Source: Hirudo medicinalis
Lineage: Eukaryota; Annelida; Clitellata; Hirudinida; Hirudinidae
Length of the DNA: 64,000 nucleotides
Direction: 5' to 3'
Assembly (NCBI GenBank): GCA_011800805.1
Contig: MPNW01000464.1
Span: forward strand, 7,236-71,235
This document shows, piece after piece, positions 1 to 12,589 of the stretch. Below the pieces are notes generated by a model. The model was not told the DNA's origin and ran no database searches. It saw nothing but the letters and a program-made list of their open reading frames with translations. How positions within the stretch are numbered: position 1 is the first letter of the stretch; every line of letters starts with the position of its first letter. The position numbers and the translations under genes were made by a program.

Positions 1-733
1 ACGTCGAAGGAATCACGCCGGTCTCTGATGTGTCAGTTTTGTGCCCGATTGCTTCGTTTGTGTCGGTTGAAAAGAGGACCGAGGAAATAGTTGATGGAAG
101 CACTTTGAGGGGAACCAAAGCGATGCTCCATGCGGTGAGGAATTGGTGGAGGAACTGGGCAAGGAGGGCGGTGCTGAAAAGCTTGACGTGGAGTTGAACA
201 AAAGCGGTTCAGCAGATGTCCGGGTTGCAGAGCCAGAAATTATGGACAGGGTGGAATCTGCTGATGGGAACAGAGAGAGTGAAATTCTCGATGGGTATGA
301 GGCTATGGATTGCTCGAAGTCGTTGACGCCAGAAGTTCGGATCGAACCTTTCGGTGGGACTATAGAAGACCACCCGGGTGTCGATGAAGCGATGGAAATG
401 ATATGTCAGGTACTCAGCTGGTGGAGATTTCAATGTTCGGTTTTAGGATATTGGGGGAGGCAGGGTGACTATAGAGAAGAATGGAATTGCCGAAATCTCA
501 GAGTTACCATGGATTCAAGGCAAGGCATTTGTGGGCCATGTTTGGTGAAGGAGGTCGCGGGCTGGACAACAGCAGTTGCCGCGGGGCTGCACTTCAGTGG
601 TGAAGGTCTGTTGGGGAGATGGCTGACACGAAGGAGTCGAGGTAGAGACTGTATTCCCAGAGTGAAGATGAAACCATTCGGTTGCCCATGGCAGGGAGTC
701 TGTTTGGGACGAACAGATTTAAGAAGGGGACAA
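1..733 (+). mobile_element. 3' end of a decayed LTR retrotransposon body
   Basis: This stretch is richer in G and C than what follows and stays open for about 200 codons (143-760), but that protein matches no family I recognise. In another frame, the last 90 bases read as a polar tail ending NRFKKGTML then a stop. That tail is immediately followed by a purine tract (AAGAAGGGGACA) and an LTR-like start TGTTATAACC. A purine tract abutting TG is the normal layout at the 3' end of a Ty3/gypsy element. I infer the tail of a pol gene broken by frameshift. The upstream part could be something else. Confidence 0.35.
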
Positions 734-826
734 TGTTATAACCCTGAGAAATGGCATTAATTAATTTTTGTAGTTATGTTTATGTTTAATTAGTTTTCGT
801 TAGTTTCACTATCTTTTTCTTCCACG
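734..826 (+). mobile_element. Truncated LTR, family D
   Basis: The sequence starts TGTTATAACCC and continues with an AT-rich stretch (TTAATTAATTTTTGTA) shared with LTR copies at 5603-6042 and 34337-34664. About 90 bases in, it switches to Tc1 transposon sequence, so the LTR is cut short. Confidence 0.45.
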
Positions 827-828
827 GC

Positions 829-1192
829 ATCTTCCAATAATCTGGAATCAGACTTTATAAAAAAATTAATTTTGTCGATGGACAAAAGATGTTTTGAAAT
901 TATAGAGAATAATGGAAATATAATTTCATATTAAACAACTTTTTGTGTCGAAAATATAAAATTTTTTGTTGTTATAATTGACTTTTCACGTTTCCTTTCT
1001 ATCTTTTTTGGACGCCAAAAAAACACATTTTTGGGATTTTTTTTATTAAGTTTGAAAATAACATTTCACCAAATTCAATGTAAAACTTTCGAATCACAAT
1101 TTACATAGCATACTAAAATTTGAGTAATTTTCGTAACATATTGGTTGAGATATCGTCATAAAAAGGGACTCCCTATCTATTTTGGACTGGAT
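829..1192 (+). mobile_element. 3' end remnant of a Tc1-like transposon (family 1)
   Basis: This matches 61200-61555 of the longer Tc1 copy in this window. It opens with the last codons of the transposase ([18 protein letters not shown], slightly changed) and ends with the inverted-repeat motif CTATCTATTTTGGACTGG. The 5' half of the element, including all the catalytic part, is missing. Confidence 0.75.
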
Positions 1193-2530
1193 GTAAGTTG
1201 GCAGATTTTTCTTTGTAAAAGAAAGTAGATGTAGAGGATAAGAATTAACTACTTTGGCATGTCAGGTGCAAAGTTCCTATCCAAGTTATTATTTATAGCT
1301 GCGCTAAATGAACGACGAATTGATATTTTAAACGAATTCAAACATTTCAATTAAATTCGTCACAAATTTGAATATTAACGCATCAAAATGAACTTTTCAC
1401 TAACTTGTGTTTAATTTTTAATTTCCATTTGTTCAATGTGGCGCAATTGTCCGTGTGCGCATTTGTCATGGAACCCCGAAAACCAGATGACTAAATAGTG
1501 GCACTTGAATGATTGCGCTTGAAGACTTCCATGGTCATTTTTATTTTGCATTAACAAAAATTTAGAAAATTCATAAAATAACAATTATTCAATCAATCAA
1601 TGGAATCATTCATAAATAAAAGTTAATTATTCATGATCTTTCTTACAATTGAAGCTATTGCTTGCCGTGGTAAAGATTAAAAAGGGGCCCGGGTTTTAAA
1701 ATATTAAAATTTTACAATCTTTTTTTTTTGCTTTTCCATTATCAATTGACATAACATAGGGGCCATAAATTTCTGAGTGCCAAGATAAACCGTGTTAATT
1801 AAAATCGTTACAATTTTTTAATTTCACACCGCAAATAAAATTTTCTAGAAATTTTTCGCATTTACGCCACTGAGAAGCTGTCAGGGTGGTACAGAAAAAG
1901 AATAAAAGATATTTCAGATCGCGAAAAAGAATCATCGAAATATGCAAGACTGGAGACATATTTTCATTTTGCCAATAACCTCGAAGTCCTCAGTCATCCA
2001 AAGATCTCTGAAAGGTCGCTACTATTAATTGAACATACTATTACGTAGTTATTTATTTATTTAATTAAAGTCCGTTGAATAACTAAGATGACTTGGACTT
2101 GTTAGTTTTTTTTTTAGTTTTTAGAATTCGTTTATTTCAAAACTCTGAACGAAGAACCCAAAAAACACACAAAAAATTCACAAATTCACGGTGTATCCAA
2201 AGGGAATATAATTCCCGTCTAGAGGATAACCAGTTACAAAATGACATAATTACGGCGACATGTACGAAAGGGTCTTTACATAATTGATAAACTGAGAGTG
2301 AGAATGCGACATTTTATTGCTAACGAACACGAGAAAATTGTTGATAACAATGAAAAATGAAGAAAACATTGAAAAACTAACGAATATGTGACACTGAAAG
2401 ATATGGATCAAGTTAGTGTCAGATATTGTTATGAAATAAGAAGTATTATAGTAATAATAGGTATAATGGTTAAATTATAAAAATAACAATAGTAATAATA
2501 ATAATATTAAGAAAAGGTAACTAATTTATC
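1193..2530. other. No gene recognised
   Basis: AT-rich sequence with no convincing ORF. A 64-codon ORF at 2093-2287 starts in a T tract and has no recognisable family, so I treat it as chance. No RNA gene or clear repeat was seen. Confidence 0.5.
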
Positions 2531-2533
2531 ACA

Positions 2534-2880
2534 TTATGACGCTCTTTGCAAATCCATCTGAAAATGAGGTCCACTCGCTGGATTGCTGTGCATGCAACTC
2601 ATTTCAGATAAAGTTGCTTTGAGTCTTATTTCTTCCCTCAGGACTGACTGGGCCGGACATTCCATGAGGAAATGTCGGACATTTTCATCCTCTTGAGAGC
2701 ATACCTGGTATTTTCCGTCTGGATGATGCTTTAAGAGAAACAGGTGCTGATTCAGAGCATTTTTTTCCAATACGTATTTTCCAATATGGAGTTCGGAGAT
2801 TAAAATCTCCTTCCTCCTTGAGGCACATTGGAACTTGCTCTTTGTCGACACGAATTTCACCATGGTCTTAGAGTGTTACT
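2534..2880 (-). mobile_element. LINE fragment, end of RNase H region with Cys/His motif
   Basis: A 109-codon minus-strand ORF reads like the tail of a Jockey/I-type LINE polyprotein. The pieces are ELHIGKYVLEKNALNQHLFL, then CSQEDENVRHFLMECP, which resembles the CxxC...HxxxxC zinc motif that follows RNase H in these elements. The same sequence recurs at 43575-43680, where an actual RNase H domain lies next to it. Only this terminal piece is present here; RT and endonuclease are absent. Confidence 0.65.
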
Positions 2881-3960
2881 AACACACAGTAGACTACTTC
2901 AACTGCTTCAGAGATGGAAATGGAAGTCGAATCAGCTGAAAGCAAGTTTTAGGCGAACCTTTGACAAATGAAGGCAATGTTTCGAAACTCATTAAGCGAT
3001 CTCAATATAAGGTGACAGAATTGACCAATCAAAAAATAACAGTATTACATCATATATAGACATGACAAAGAAAGAATCAATGGATTTGATAAGATAAAAT
3101 GCATTAGGATAGTAATTAATGAAAATAAGTACTCATTATATAAGTGACTCATTGATATGAAAGTGAATAATCTAAATTTCTCATAAACTATTTTGCTTGA
3201 TTGGGTGATTGCTTTTTTTTTATGTACATATTCATAATCAGGACATTATAATGCACCATAATCACCTATCAGAATCTTCCGGCAAAAAAAGTGTGTTGTC
3301 CATTGCAATCAGTGATGGAAGTATATAGAACACGTCCTATTCTTGATTCATTGATATACGAAAATTCTTCCACTTTAATTGAATCGTTTGATATAGCCCG
3401 AATGTAGTGAAATTCACGAGTTCCGGCTGCAGTACCAGAAATGCATTAATATTGTACAAAGTATGCTGAAATCTACTGGCCAAAATGGCTACTTCTTGTT
3501 CATATTCCTATGCGGTAGCGAAATGGAATTTTATGGAAGTGTTGTTTTTCTGGGTGAAAAGAAATAATTTATAAGGGTTCATAATTTGGTCATCATTTGC
3601 TCTTAGCAAGCTGGCTCGTGCAGCAAGACGCTTTACAGTTTCCCCCAATCACAAGGACCTTTGACGTGAGACGTATAAAAACGTTACATTCTGCAGTCAA
3701 GTCCAAATCATCTCAGTTATGTAAGGGACTTTAATAAAATAAACAGTCATAACTAACTTTTTTTTATAAAAAAACTTTGTTTATAAAAATATATTAACAA
3801 TTTATGCCCAACAATTATAATGTTATTCATTTAATTTTGAAACTAATCAACTCAAAGTTATTGCATAATTTATGAGATGATTAGAGAATTCGCAATTTTT
3901 AAGCAATATCAAAAAATTTACTACGTAAAAACTTTAGGAGTGCTCATTCTGAATTTTGGA
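2881..3960. other. No gene recognised
   Basis: AT-rich spacer. No ORF, RNA gene or inverted repeat I can support. Confidence 0.45.
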
Positions 3961-4055
3961 ATATGTTTTTAAAATGTTCTGAATAGTGAAAAATGTGTTG
4001 TTAAAATAAGCTCGCCATTTGGAAGAGACAAATAGTCTCCTCTCAAATAGTCCGA
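3961..4055. repeat. Weak fragment of the palindromic MITE family
   Basis: The string GTTAAAATAAGCTCGCCATT and its surroundings resemble one arm of the hairpin element at 46327-46537 and of the fragment at 51955-52040. Only one degraded arm is visible. Confidence 0.35.
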
Positions 4056-4576
4056 TGGCACCTTATCCTTGTTTAATTGTATTAGTTTTCCCATCAAAGT
4101 CAATATGAAGGTTGGCACCAGTAAATTTGTATCCACAACTGCTGATGGTCATCCTACAATTCCTGATTCTGTGGCTGTGCAGTCTCTTCAGAATAATGCT
4201 TCTGTCAGATCTTTTCATGATGTGATATTAACGGCACCTCCAACAAAGACATTGCTTTGAGAGACAAAACTTGTGGAGTACTTGGAAAAACTGGAGTCTC
4301 AGATGTTGATGGATTTGTTTCTGATGTTAATCTGGATGTCACTCAAGGCGTTGCTTCGTGTGCTCACCTGAATGACAATGCTTTCATCACTGTCAGAAGA
4401 AAACGGTGATACATTGTAACTACATCTGTTGTCTTTTTTTGTTGCAATTTTAAAATTGCTCTTCAACATTTTATCTTTTATGTTATATTTTAGTTTCATT
4501 CCTATAATCAAATATTTGACATTTTGTATTTTTAAATTTTTAATTTCACTTTTTAAATATTCTTGTAACTGTTAAT
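4056..4576. other. No gene recognised
   Basis: Short ORFs occur on both strands (63 codons at 4069-4260, 70 codons at 4299-4511), but neither has a known motif or splice context. The segment ends at a single N at 4577, so it may be joined to the next part artificially. Confidence 0.4.
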
Positions 4577-4577
4577 N

Positions 4578-5124
4578 GGGAAACTATCTTGTTTCGTCGT
4601 TAATGATCGAAAACCAACTCGTTTTTCAAAATAAAAATATATTGGAAGCAAAGAAAACAACAGCAAAACAATAAGCAGATCGCAACTAAAGTACAATGAT
4701 CGAAATTCGACGCACACCACTCGCACACTCGCTGATACAACTATCGTCTGCCTTCTTCGAGCGCTCACTCGACACCAATATCACCAAGATCTCAACAGCT
4801 CGACTCCAACAGCTCTCAACTCCAAACAGACTCCAATCACTCTCAACAACTCTCACTCTCAACTCCAACTCGAACAGCTCCAACAAACTCTAATCGCTCC
4901 ACACATACACTCTCTCTAACCGCTCCACCACACTCTCTCCGCCTGCCTTGCCGAGCGACGCCATATATATACTCCAAGGCTGCCACGCGCATTAACATGC
5001 AAAACATAGCCAATCACACTATCGCGCGGTCCCACGCAGACGATAAAACACATCACACGGCCTCATCACGCACACACATCCCTCCGCGCATATAAACAAA
5101 ATTTACAAATGTCAGAACCCTGAC
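4578..5124 (-). mobile_element. LTR, family A (5' part lost at an N)
   Basis: Near-identical to 24027-24769 and 38052-38553. It ends in CCTGACA, the terminal repeat of this LTR family; the other end (TGTCAGG) is missing because the sequence begins after a single N. On the minus strand it carries a TATA-like TATATATATGG. It contains a C-rich stretch of repeated CTCTCAACTCC-type words. Short ORFs on either strand are compositional artefacts. Confidence 0.75.
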
Positions 5125-5190
5125 AGTTGCCATTACCGTCTTATCGCCGCATGCAAGAACGCAACCCATTCGACCAGCCTGCACGCCATA
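5125..5190 (-). repeat. tRNA-derived SINE fragment (head only)
   Basis: Matches the 5' head of the SINE family seen intact at 61799-61985, including the A-box region (complement of AACCCATTCGACC). The B box and body are missing; the LTR ends exactly where the SINE match stops. Confidence 0.55.
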
Positions 5191-5602
5191 ATATGGAGTG
5201 AAAAGCCTTTTTAATGGGCTCGCCGCTCCTCCCGATGCTAAAATCTGGCTAAGCTGATCACGGGATGCAGCATGTATTGCAATAACGCGTGAATTTAACT
5301 CAATTAATTCGGAATCGAGGCTAGGATTTATTTGGTGAAATAAAAATAGGATTGGCACATTAAAAAAAATTTGATGTTTAAAAATATTTTCCACCAATCA
5401 CGACCCCATTGAACTGTACAGACGATTCTCGATCAATGAAACATAAGAATGTCATTAGAACCTAAGGTTGACTGGCCAGTTTCAGCAATCATCAGAGCCT
5501 CATTCACTGACATTTAAATATTTTTATATGATTGCCTTCATTATCTTTCAGAAAGTTTATCTGTTGACAAATCAAATACCAGGTGCTTTATACTTTATAA
5601 AT
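5191..5602. other. No gene recognised
   Basis: A 114-codon minus-strand ORF (5053-5397) runs from here into the LTR and SINE; it has no recognisable domain. Nothing else is supported. Confidence 0.4.
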
Positions 5603-6042
5603 TGTTATAACCCTTGCAACAAAACATTGATTAATTTTTGTAAGTAAGTTTATATTGCTTAATTTTATTATTGTTGTATTTATAATCTTTCTAAGGCCAC
5701 CTCTGTGCTCACTAATTAAGGTTTTAGCATCTCACAAGATCTCACAAAATCCCATAAATCTCGGAAGACCTGACTCGATATCCAATCCTCCTATTTAGCG
5801 AATAATAACGCAAGTTGTCGTTACGCACTACCTGGCAACAAGGATTTCGTAAGCGTGGTATTTACAGGTAGTACTATCCACTTGTTAACCGAATAATTAC
5901 TGAGTAAAATTAAAAGTAAACTTAAAATTAACAAGTTAAATTAAAAATTAAAAAGTTAAATTAAAAAGTTAAATTAAAAATTAAAAGTAAAATTTAAAGT
6001 AAACTTTAAATTCGGCATAAATAAGCCTCGTCGTTTATTACA
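5603..6042 (+). mobile_element. Solo LTR, family D, with expanded A-rich repeat
   Basis: Starts TGTTATAACCC and ends TCGTTTATTACA. Several blocks match the copy at 34337-34664, for example GGATTTCGTAAGCGTGGTAT against GGATTGCGTAAATGTGGTAT. Compared with that copy it is about 110 bp longer because of an internal degenerate repeat of AAATTAAAAGTTAA units (about 5905-6010). No clear target-site duplication is left. Confidence 0.65.
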
Positions 6043-6437
6043 TTATATTTAGTAGTAATTTATTGATTTTATTCAGAGAATACAAGAGGTTAAAAGGATC
6101 TGAAAAATGACTTATTTATTAAAAATAATAAACGAAATATGCATCATGTCTTAACGAAGCATGTCTAGAAAAAATTTAAATTAGTATTGTATATTCATTG
6201 GTAATGTCGCAAAAGTAATCATTATTGGTGAAGTAAAATTTTATAACACAAACTTGAATCGACTAACACTCAATCAAGTACGATATATTACAAAATGTAG
6301 ACACTGTCAATAATAACGTTCTGAATAGATGTTGAAGTATCGTTATCCTTCGTAGCTCCTTTATTGATTTGTTTGGAGATATCTAAAAATGGAATTAAGA
6401 AAGTATCAAGCATGTGGAGCTTTTACATTAAATGCTC
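6043..6437. other. Spacer downstream of the glutamate receptor gene
   Basis: AT-rich. It probably includes the 3' UTR of the minus-strand receptor gene; no other feature is seen. Confidence 0.4.
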
Positions 6438-9419
6438 TCACTCACTTCCTCTATCGACATTTCTGTTGATTTGACAGGTCACTGGAGTGAAGGCATTTAT
6501 GGTGAGCCCCACTTTGGCCATTTTGGAAGTTGTTTGAGTTAATTTGCTTTCCACGCTTTCAACTCTGAGATTTCTGCTAGGATATCTCATTGTTAGTTTT
6601 CTTACTTTTTTATCTTTGCGGAACCAAATCAAATAGAGCTTAGGGCTGAAAAGACAGGCGAGTGCAACAAAAGCGCTCAAACTAATTGACATACACAACG
6701 TCATGATCTGTATCTGCAATTGTTTTCAGGTAGACTTCAACAATTGTTAAAAAACAACTTTAATTCTAGAACAACCTGAAATGAGTTGAATGTGCCGAAG
6801 TAAATTGGAATAAAGGCAAGCCAGATAATGCAGGTCGTGTACATAGTGAATCCTATGTGCTTGGACTCATTAAAGTTTCCTGGAATCTTTCTAGTTTTTA
6901 TTGCATATATTGTGCAAACAATAATTAAGAACATGTTGTAAGACAGGGAAATAATAAACCATTCACTGCGCAATCTACATTTCAAAACGATTTCGTTCAT
7001 CCGATCAAATGGATGATCAATCCTTACATCGGGAGGATCAGCAATCAACCACACAAAACTACCGATAACCTGAACTGAAATAAGAATTAAAGTAAGTATT
7101 ACTTGAGATTTGGGGCTGATGAATATTGGAGGCTTTGCAGATTTCCTGGCAGAATCAAAAATTCTTGAAATCCGATTTGTTTTTGTAAACAATGATGCAT
7201 ACATCACTGAGAAACCGAACCCTATACTAAATCGCTGCAAGCCACAAACCACAATCGAAGGCTTTGTTAATAAAATAAATGTCTGCAAATAGCAGATGAA
7301 GAATCCTCCAAAAAGCATGAATGTTAGTTCTCTGCACTGGCTTTAACAACGGGACTGTCAAGGTTTTTGATGAAGGAAGCAGCCGCAACAATCGTACAAA
7401 ATATACCGAGTAGCGATAAAAACAACGGCACGATGGCATATATACCATTCCAGTCCATGTATTGAACTTCTAATTCCATGCATCGAGTTTTGCCGGGCGA
7501 CGAAGGCCAAGTACCGAAAGGACACGCCTCACATGAAAATTCGTCCTTGACGATTTCGAACGGTTCACAATTAATGCAGACCCAACAGCAAGCTTCTCCC
7601 TGTTGTACGTGCTTTACTTGACCAAACTCACAAGCTAAACTGCATTTAGATGACGGCAATTCACTAGTATTGCCTGTCCAGTAAACCGTGTCTGGTCGTT
7701 CAGGCAAGTCATAGTTACTTTGATTGGTATGCTTGTTTATATCTGATCTCTTTTGGCTGGCGACCATAAACAATCCAGAAAAATTCCACTTGCCAATGGT
7801 GATGTACTCAAATTTTCCAGTGGTCAAATTTTTCCTGTAGTTCATAATGTTGTATTGTCCTATTCCATCTCCGTTTTTATCAAATCTGACCGTCGATCCA
7901 TATCCATCTAGAGTTAGATCATAAAAAGTATAACAAACAAGAGTATTGTTTGACATTTATCATTTATCTAACCTTGGAAAGAAAGGTCGAGGAGGTACTT
8001 CTTGTACAATTCTATGCCATCGATTTGAGCATGTTTGTAACAGTGGAGCTTCTTCTTGAATGGTTTCATATTAACACATTGATCTTCTAACATATTGTGA
8101 AGTGCATGGGCAAGAGAATACACTGCGTCGAACACAAATTGCATTTTGCTTTCTTGTGCATAAATCTTTGGTCCAAGCGGCTCATTCCCGGTACAAATTT
8201 TGGGTATATTTCCTCGGATGGGTGGCAGCGTGATATTCATACGAAATCTCACATCGTCGATAATTTTTCGATTGTGATTGTTCCGATATTTTGTTCCATT
8301 GTTCTCAAAATTGCATTCATGCACATATTCCCAGTATTCTCTAAACCATGGATTTCTATTATTATTACTGAGTTTGAGAGAAGTAAAATATTCATCAAAT
8401 TCATCTATCCTTGAAGAATGCAATTCAATAGTTATTGCTCCCTCAACAATGTCATCATTGCCCTTCACTGGCATCTCTTCCTTCCCCCAACCATCGCTAG
8501 CCACCCAAACAAAGTGATTTGTCTTGTTTTGTCTTTTGGCTGCTGATAAAACCTCCCTAGCATCTTCGATACGCAAAAATAAAACAACCACTCTTGCAGA
8601 TGGCTTTGTCAAGAGTCGTTCAATTATTTCGTCGAATCTTTCAGGAGTTGCGCTTTGTGAAACTTTTTCAGATACTGCTATGCAAACATTTCGCAATCTC
8701 GCTTCTTGTCTGAAAGAATCTATTCCCATTTCACCATATTCTCCTTCAGAGGCAACTGTATTTACGTAGGACCAATTAAAGTATCGAACTATGTCTGCCA
8801 TAGCTTTGGCTTGAAAATTATCAGGAGGCACCGTCCTCGCGAACAATTCAAAACGCGTTTTGTCACTTAGTGCGGCACTGGTAGAAGCGTAACTGACTTG
8901 AGGAATTTTGAAAAGCCTAAGCAAATTGGCCACTTGAATTGAAACACTGCTGTAAGATCCTCCGACTACAGCAAACACTTTTTCAGGTGAGATGGAAAGT
9001 GATGGGTTTGAGCCGTCAGAACATTTAAAAAGATTTGGATCAACAACGTTCAATGAAGCTCGAACGTATACTAGAGATTGATCCAACGCATGTGTTTCTC
9101 TTGAACAGGTATCTAGAATTTTGGCTCCCAGTTTAATGTGAGGCAAGATCTCAGAGTTGTTGTTGATATGATCAATGGTGAATAACATAGCTTCAACTCT
9201 CTGAATGCCTCTATCAGGTTGAATTTCTCCACAGCCATTAGCATTCTTTTTATGCACAGGAAACAATCCTCCCAATATAAAGTCGCCATCAATTTCTGCA
9301 GCGATGACTTGTGGAGCCCTCTTGATTTGTTTCAAGGGAACACTTTTAATATTGCTTGCACTGACAACAGATACCAATGCAGAACAAAGCACTAGACATT
9401 TGCAATATTCCATTTTCAT
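6438..9419 (-). CDS. GRM: Group II-like metabotropic glutamate receptor, one frameshift
   Basis: Class C GPCR that senses glutamate at synapses and couples to G proteins. Exon 1 (9419-7973) encodes a signal peptide (CLVLCSALVSVVSA) and the Venus-flytrap ligand domain; SYASTSAALSDK, ARTVPPDNFQAKAMA and TVASEGEYGEMGI are typical of mGlu2/3. Exon 2 (7907-6776) holds the cysteine-rich domain (CEFGQV...CCWVC...CEACPFGTWP) and the seven-helix region, including RIFDSARKSAKPPFISP-type loop 2 and GFTMYTTCIIWLAFIP. Exon 3 (6713-6438) has TM7 and a short tail. The introns are only 65 and 62 bp, both GT-AG. At about 7331-7337, just after TM1, the frame slips: KASA leads to a stop, whereas homology resumes at RELTFMLFGGFF in another frame. 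One base appears to be missing. This is either a sequence error or a dying gene. The start Met at 9419 directly precedes the signal peptide. Confidence 0.9.
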
Positions 9420-10235
9420 GTTTCATAAAACTCAACAAAATCCAAGCGCATTTTAATGCAAAAAATAAAATGATAGTACTCTGGAAATACACCTGATCTA
9501 AGAACGCAGGTGCAAATCATTCCTGCATGCTTCAGTGCTTTTGCTCTCCACCTCAGCTGCTGCTTTAACGTACGTGACAGGTGTTGCACGTGATTATACT
9601 TTTAAATCTTGAACTCTCACTCATGGCAATAATATCTCCATGTAAAAATTACTCCCCCCTCCAACGTCCCTAGCCCATTTAGCCAGAGGAAGTCATGTTA
9701 ATAAGTGAATAAGATATACATATAAATTATATAGATATAAATTTGTACTACTTAAACAAAAAGCCGAAAATGTGCAAAACATTGAAAATCAGAGATCATC
9801 ATATGGAACATCAAAAATCTTTACTTTTCCAGGGTACAAACCTGAATAATTATAAAATTACTATTTCTGCCCTGAGGTATCAAGGAGAGTGTGATGTACA
9901 ATTTCATATCAAAAGCTTGTATCATCTGAAATATCATCTGATATATATGCATGGCATAACTTTGATGACGAAGTGCGTTGCCTTAAACGCTCTTCTAGTA
10001 ACAACACCAATTCCAATTCCAAATTCTCGATACCTTGCGCAATAGACATGCAAATTCTGGTTATCTTCAACAAATCAATAGGGTTTATGAATTTATTTGC
10101 CCCTATTAGGGTGCCAATGAAAATTGAAGTTTGCAAATTGATTACTCTCCAGATTTGTTCTTTCTTACTCGCAAAAAAATCACAAAATGTTATTGCAAAC
10201 AAACATTGTTTACATGTATTACAACGATCCCGGCA
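9420..10235. other. Upstream region of the receptor gene; no gene recognised
   Basis: Presumably contains the receptor promoter and 5' UTR. Overlapping ORFs of 89-100 codons on both strands (9743-10242) have no known motif and look like chance. Confidence 0.4.
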
Positions 10236-10239
10236 ATTT

Positions 10240-10512
10240 TAGGAGTTAATTATTAAGAATGGAGATAAGATACATTATTGACTTCTATTTAAGTTATAAT
10301 TTATAGATTTGATTTTAATAAATATTAAAATTTATGCTTTCTAGTGTTTCTGATCGATTTACGTAATTTTGGGTATTTCCAGTTTTTCGCGAAATTCGCA
10401 CGAAATATTCTGAACATTCTGAATGAGTCTGAGTTCAATAAATTTGATATGCATGTAAATCTAATGTGTTTCGGTACAGAGTAAAAGAAACTGGTCTATG
10501 TAAATCCAGTAC
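10240..10512 (+). mobile_element. 3' end remnant of Tc1-like transposon (family 2)
   Basis: About 270 bp matching 40680-40930, the 3' end of another Tc1 copy, for example TTATAATTTATAGATTTGAT followed by the inverted-repeat region ACTGGTCTATGTAAATCCAGTA. No transposase coding sequence remains. Confidence 0.7.
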
Positions 10513-10779
10513 TCTTTACCCCTGGTAACTAAACCAATAAATAAGTAATGTGTAAGAATTTAAGTCGCATATACGTTTAAAGTAGCCATCAATAAAACGC
10601 AGGCAACATATTATGAGAATATTTATATAAAACCAAGCCTATTTGAAATATATTTAGTTGGTAAATATTAAGAATGTTGTTGCTAATAAACAAGGGCCAT
10701 GTTGAAGATAATGAATGAAAATGGAAAAGAATTTAAGAATTTTTTTTTTTTTTTAATTTAACTTAAATTGCTTTTAAGT

Positions 10780-11752
10780 TGTTCTGACATGAAGTAAACT
10801 TGCATTTCCCAAAATTCATGCTCCTCGCCTGTCCGCCTTTTAATACATACTGGCTGTGTTGCGGTGTGATGTAACAAGTCCGTGGAAAGAAAAATTGGGA
10901 AGTGGTCAGATGTATCATCAATCAGAATTTTAGCAATGCAATTTTTCAGAGGAAAATTTGTGAAGATGATGTCTTATAATGGTGGCAGAGGTAAAACTTT
11001 TTCTTGTGGGCTTTATAAATGCAGGCAGTAGAAAATGGGAAACCAAGATATTAAGAAACTCAGAAGTGGATGGGTTGTATTTATTGTCAAGGTTGATATT
11101 TGTAGGCGACCATTAAAAATATTCTTCTGTTTCGCCTGGTTATATGGCAGAGGAACCTGTTTAATTCATTGTTGAATATGGTGACACTTGCATTTGGAGG
11201 GCGGTATGTGACTCCTATTAAAACGTCGTTTTGTTTGTTGAATTTGATTGTGATCAGGAGGAATCTAAATGAGAGGATGTTCAATGAATCACCTTCGATA
11301 ACAGAAGTTAACAATGTCATTGCTAACAAAATTCCAGTTCCACCTCCTTTTCTTCCAACACGATCTTTGTGGATGAATTTATAACCGGACATCATAACAT
11401 CAGAATTGCAGTCACTAAGCCATGTCTCGGTTACACCCACTATCTTTGCCTTGGTATGATGCGTTATCATGGAGAAGTCAGTGATCTTTTTCTGGAGGCT
11501 TCTGCAACTAACTTGGAGGAGGGATAAATATTTTTTCGACAATGAAGCTGAGGTTATGTAGAGTTCTTATGGGGTTAGATTGGTTTTATTGTCGAGGTGG
11601 TAAGAACCGAGAAGATTAACATCAGGATCAATATTTGCATCAACATCTAAACAAGAGGAAAAGAAGTCATCAAATCCAGAATCTGACAAAAAATAGTTTA
11701 TATTAAAAAAATTAAAATCGTTTGCTTCAATTATTTCAGCCATTATTAACAA
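10780..11752 (-). mobile_element. LINE endonuclease region (CR1/Jockey-type)
   Basis: The minus-strand ORF at 11542-11087 reads as the N-terminal half of an apurinic-type (EEP) endonuclease of a non-LTR retrotransposon. Motifs in order are CRSLQKKITDF, TETWLS (catalytic Glu), GRKGGGTGILL and YRPPN. In a shifted frame down to about 10990 follows DFNINLDNKYN, matching the conserved GDFN motif, then a degenerate tail. Upstream, 11752-11567 encodes an acidic stretch of the same element. The RT is absent here, but a related RT fragment lies at 50107-51953. Frameshifts make it non-functional. Confidence 0.75.
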
Positions 11753-12589
11753 ATCTATTTAATCCACAGAAAATGAACGAGAGGAAATGAAACTTTCTTG
11801 ATAAATCAGCTTAGTTACTTTTTGCATCTGAAAACTTCTGAAATATTTTAAAGTCAAACCATAAAACTAGGGCTGCAGATCGATTAAATGATACAGTAAA
11901 TGATATGTAAAAGACGTACTTCGATGATATTTTAACTCGCATTTATAAACTACATGTTGCAAACTACAACTGAGTTTGATTTGAAAGTAAATTTGCGTCC
12001 CAAAATCGACCACCAGTATTACTTGTGGCCATCTTTTTTAAGCACAAAACGGCAAGTCTTCGTAAACAAAATTAATTATTATCGTTAATTATTTTAACTG
12101 CAAATTTTTTTTAACGCATTAATCTCCCGTTAATCCTCCAAGGATTTTAACTGGTTTGTCCGATTCTGTGCGCTCCAGGAGGACACCCTTGTCCAGATGG
12201 AAGAGAACTTTTTGATATGAAGAAAAAAAAAGAAATTGAAATCTGAACATTTTCATTCCATTCGAGAAGATCTCTGAATTAATTTTAGTCAAGTGTTATA
12301 TAAATTTTTGAACTGCCACCCTGTCCTCGCAGCAACCTTCTTGACCCGAACACCCTGTCTCTCGCGATCGCCGTGGTAAAGCTGACCACTATGAGTCGAG
12401 GAGTATTTTTGGAACCAGGTATTCTATATCCGGCTGCTATGTCAGCATCAGTGATTTCCTCTCCAAGTTGTCAAAACTTGCAGCAATCAACCACGGTTGA
12501 TATATAGAAATATTTATAAGCAAGTAGAGAATTGGTTTGTGTATAGACCCATCGTCAGTCTCAACTGGGGCAGGATTCCGGAATCCCAT
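11753..12589. other. Probable further LINE-derived or unique sequence
   Basis: No recognisable ORF. It lies between the endonuclease part and a coiled-coil part of what seems to be the same LINE, so some may belong to it, but I cannot show this. Confidence 0.3.

Noticed and set aside
143..760. 205-codon plus-strand ORF as a host gene
   Set aside because: No recognisable domain, and its end overlaps a purine tract and LTR start in another frame, so retroelement origin is more likely.
9743..10242. Overlapping ORFs upstream of the glutamate receptor
   Set aside because: Overlap on both strands, low-complexity composition, no known motif, and partly adjacent to a Tc1 relic.
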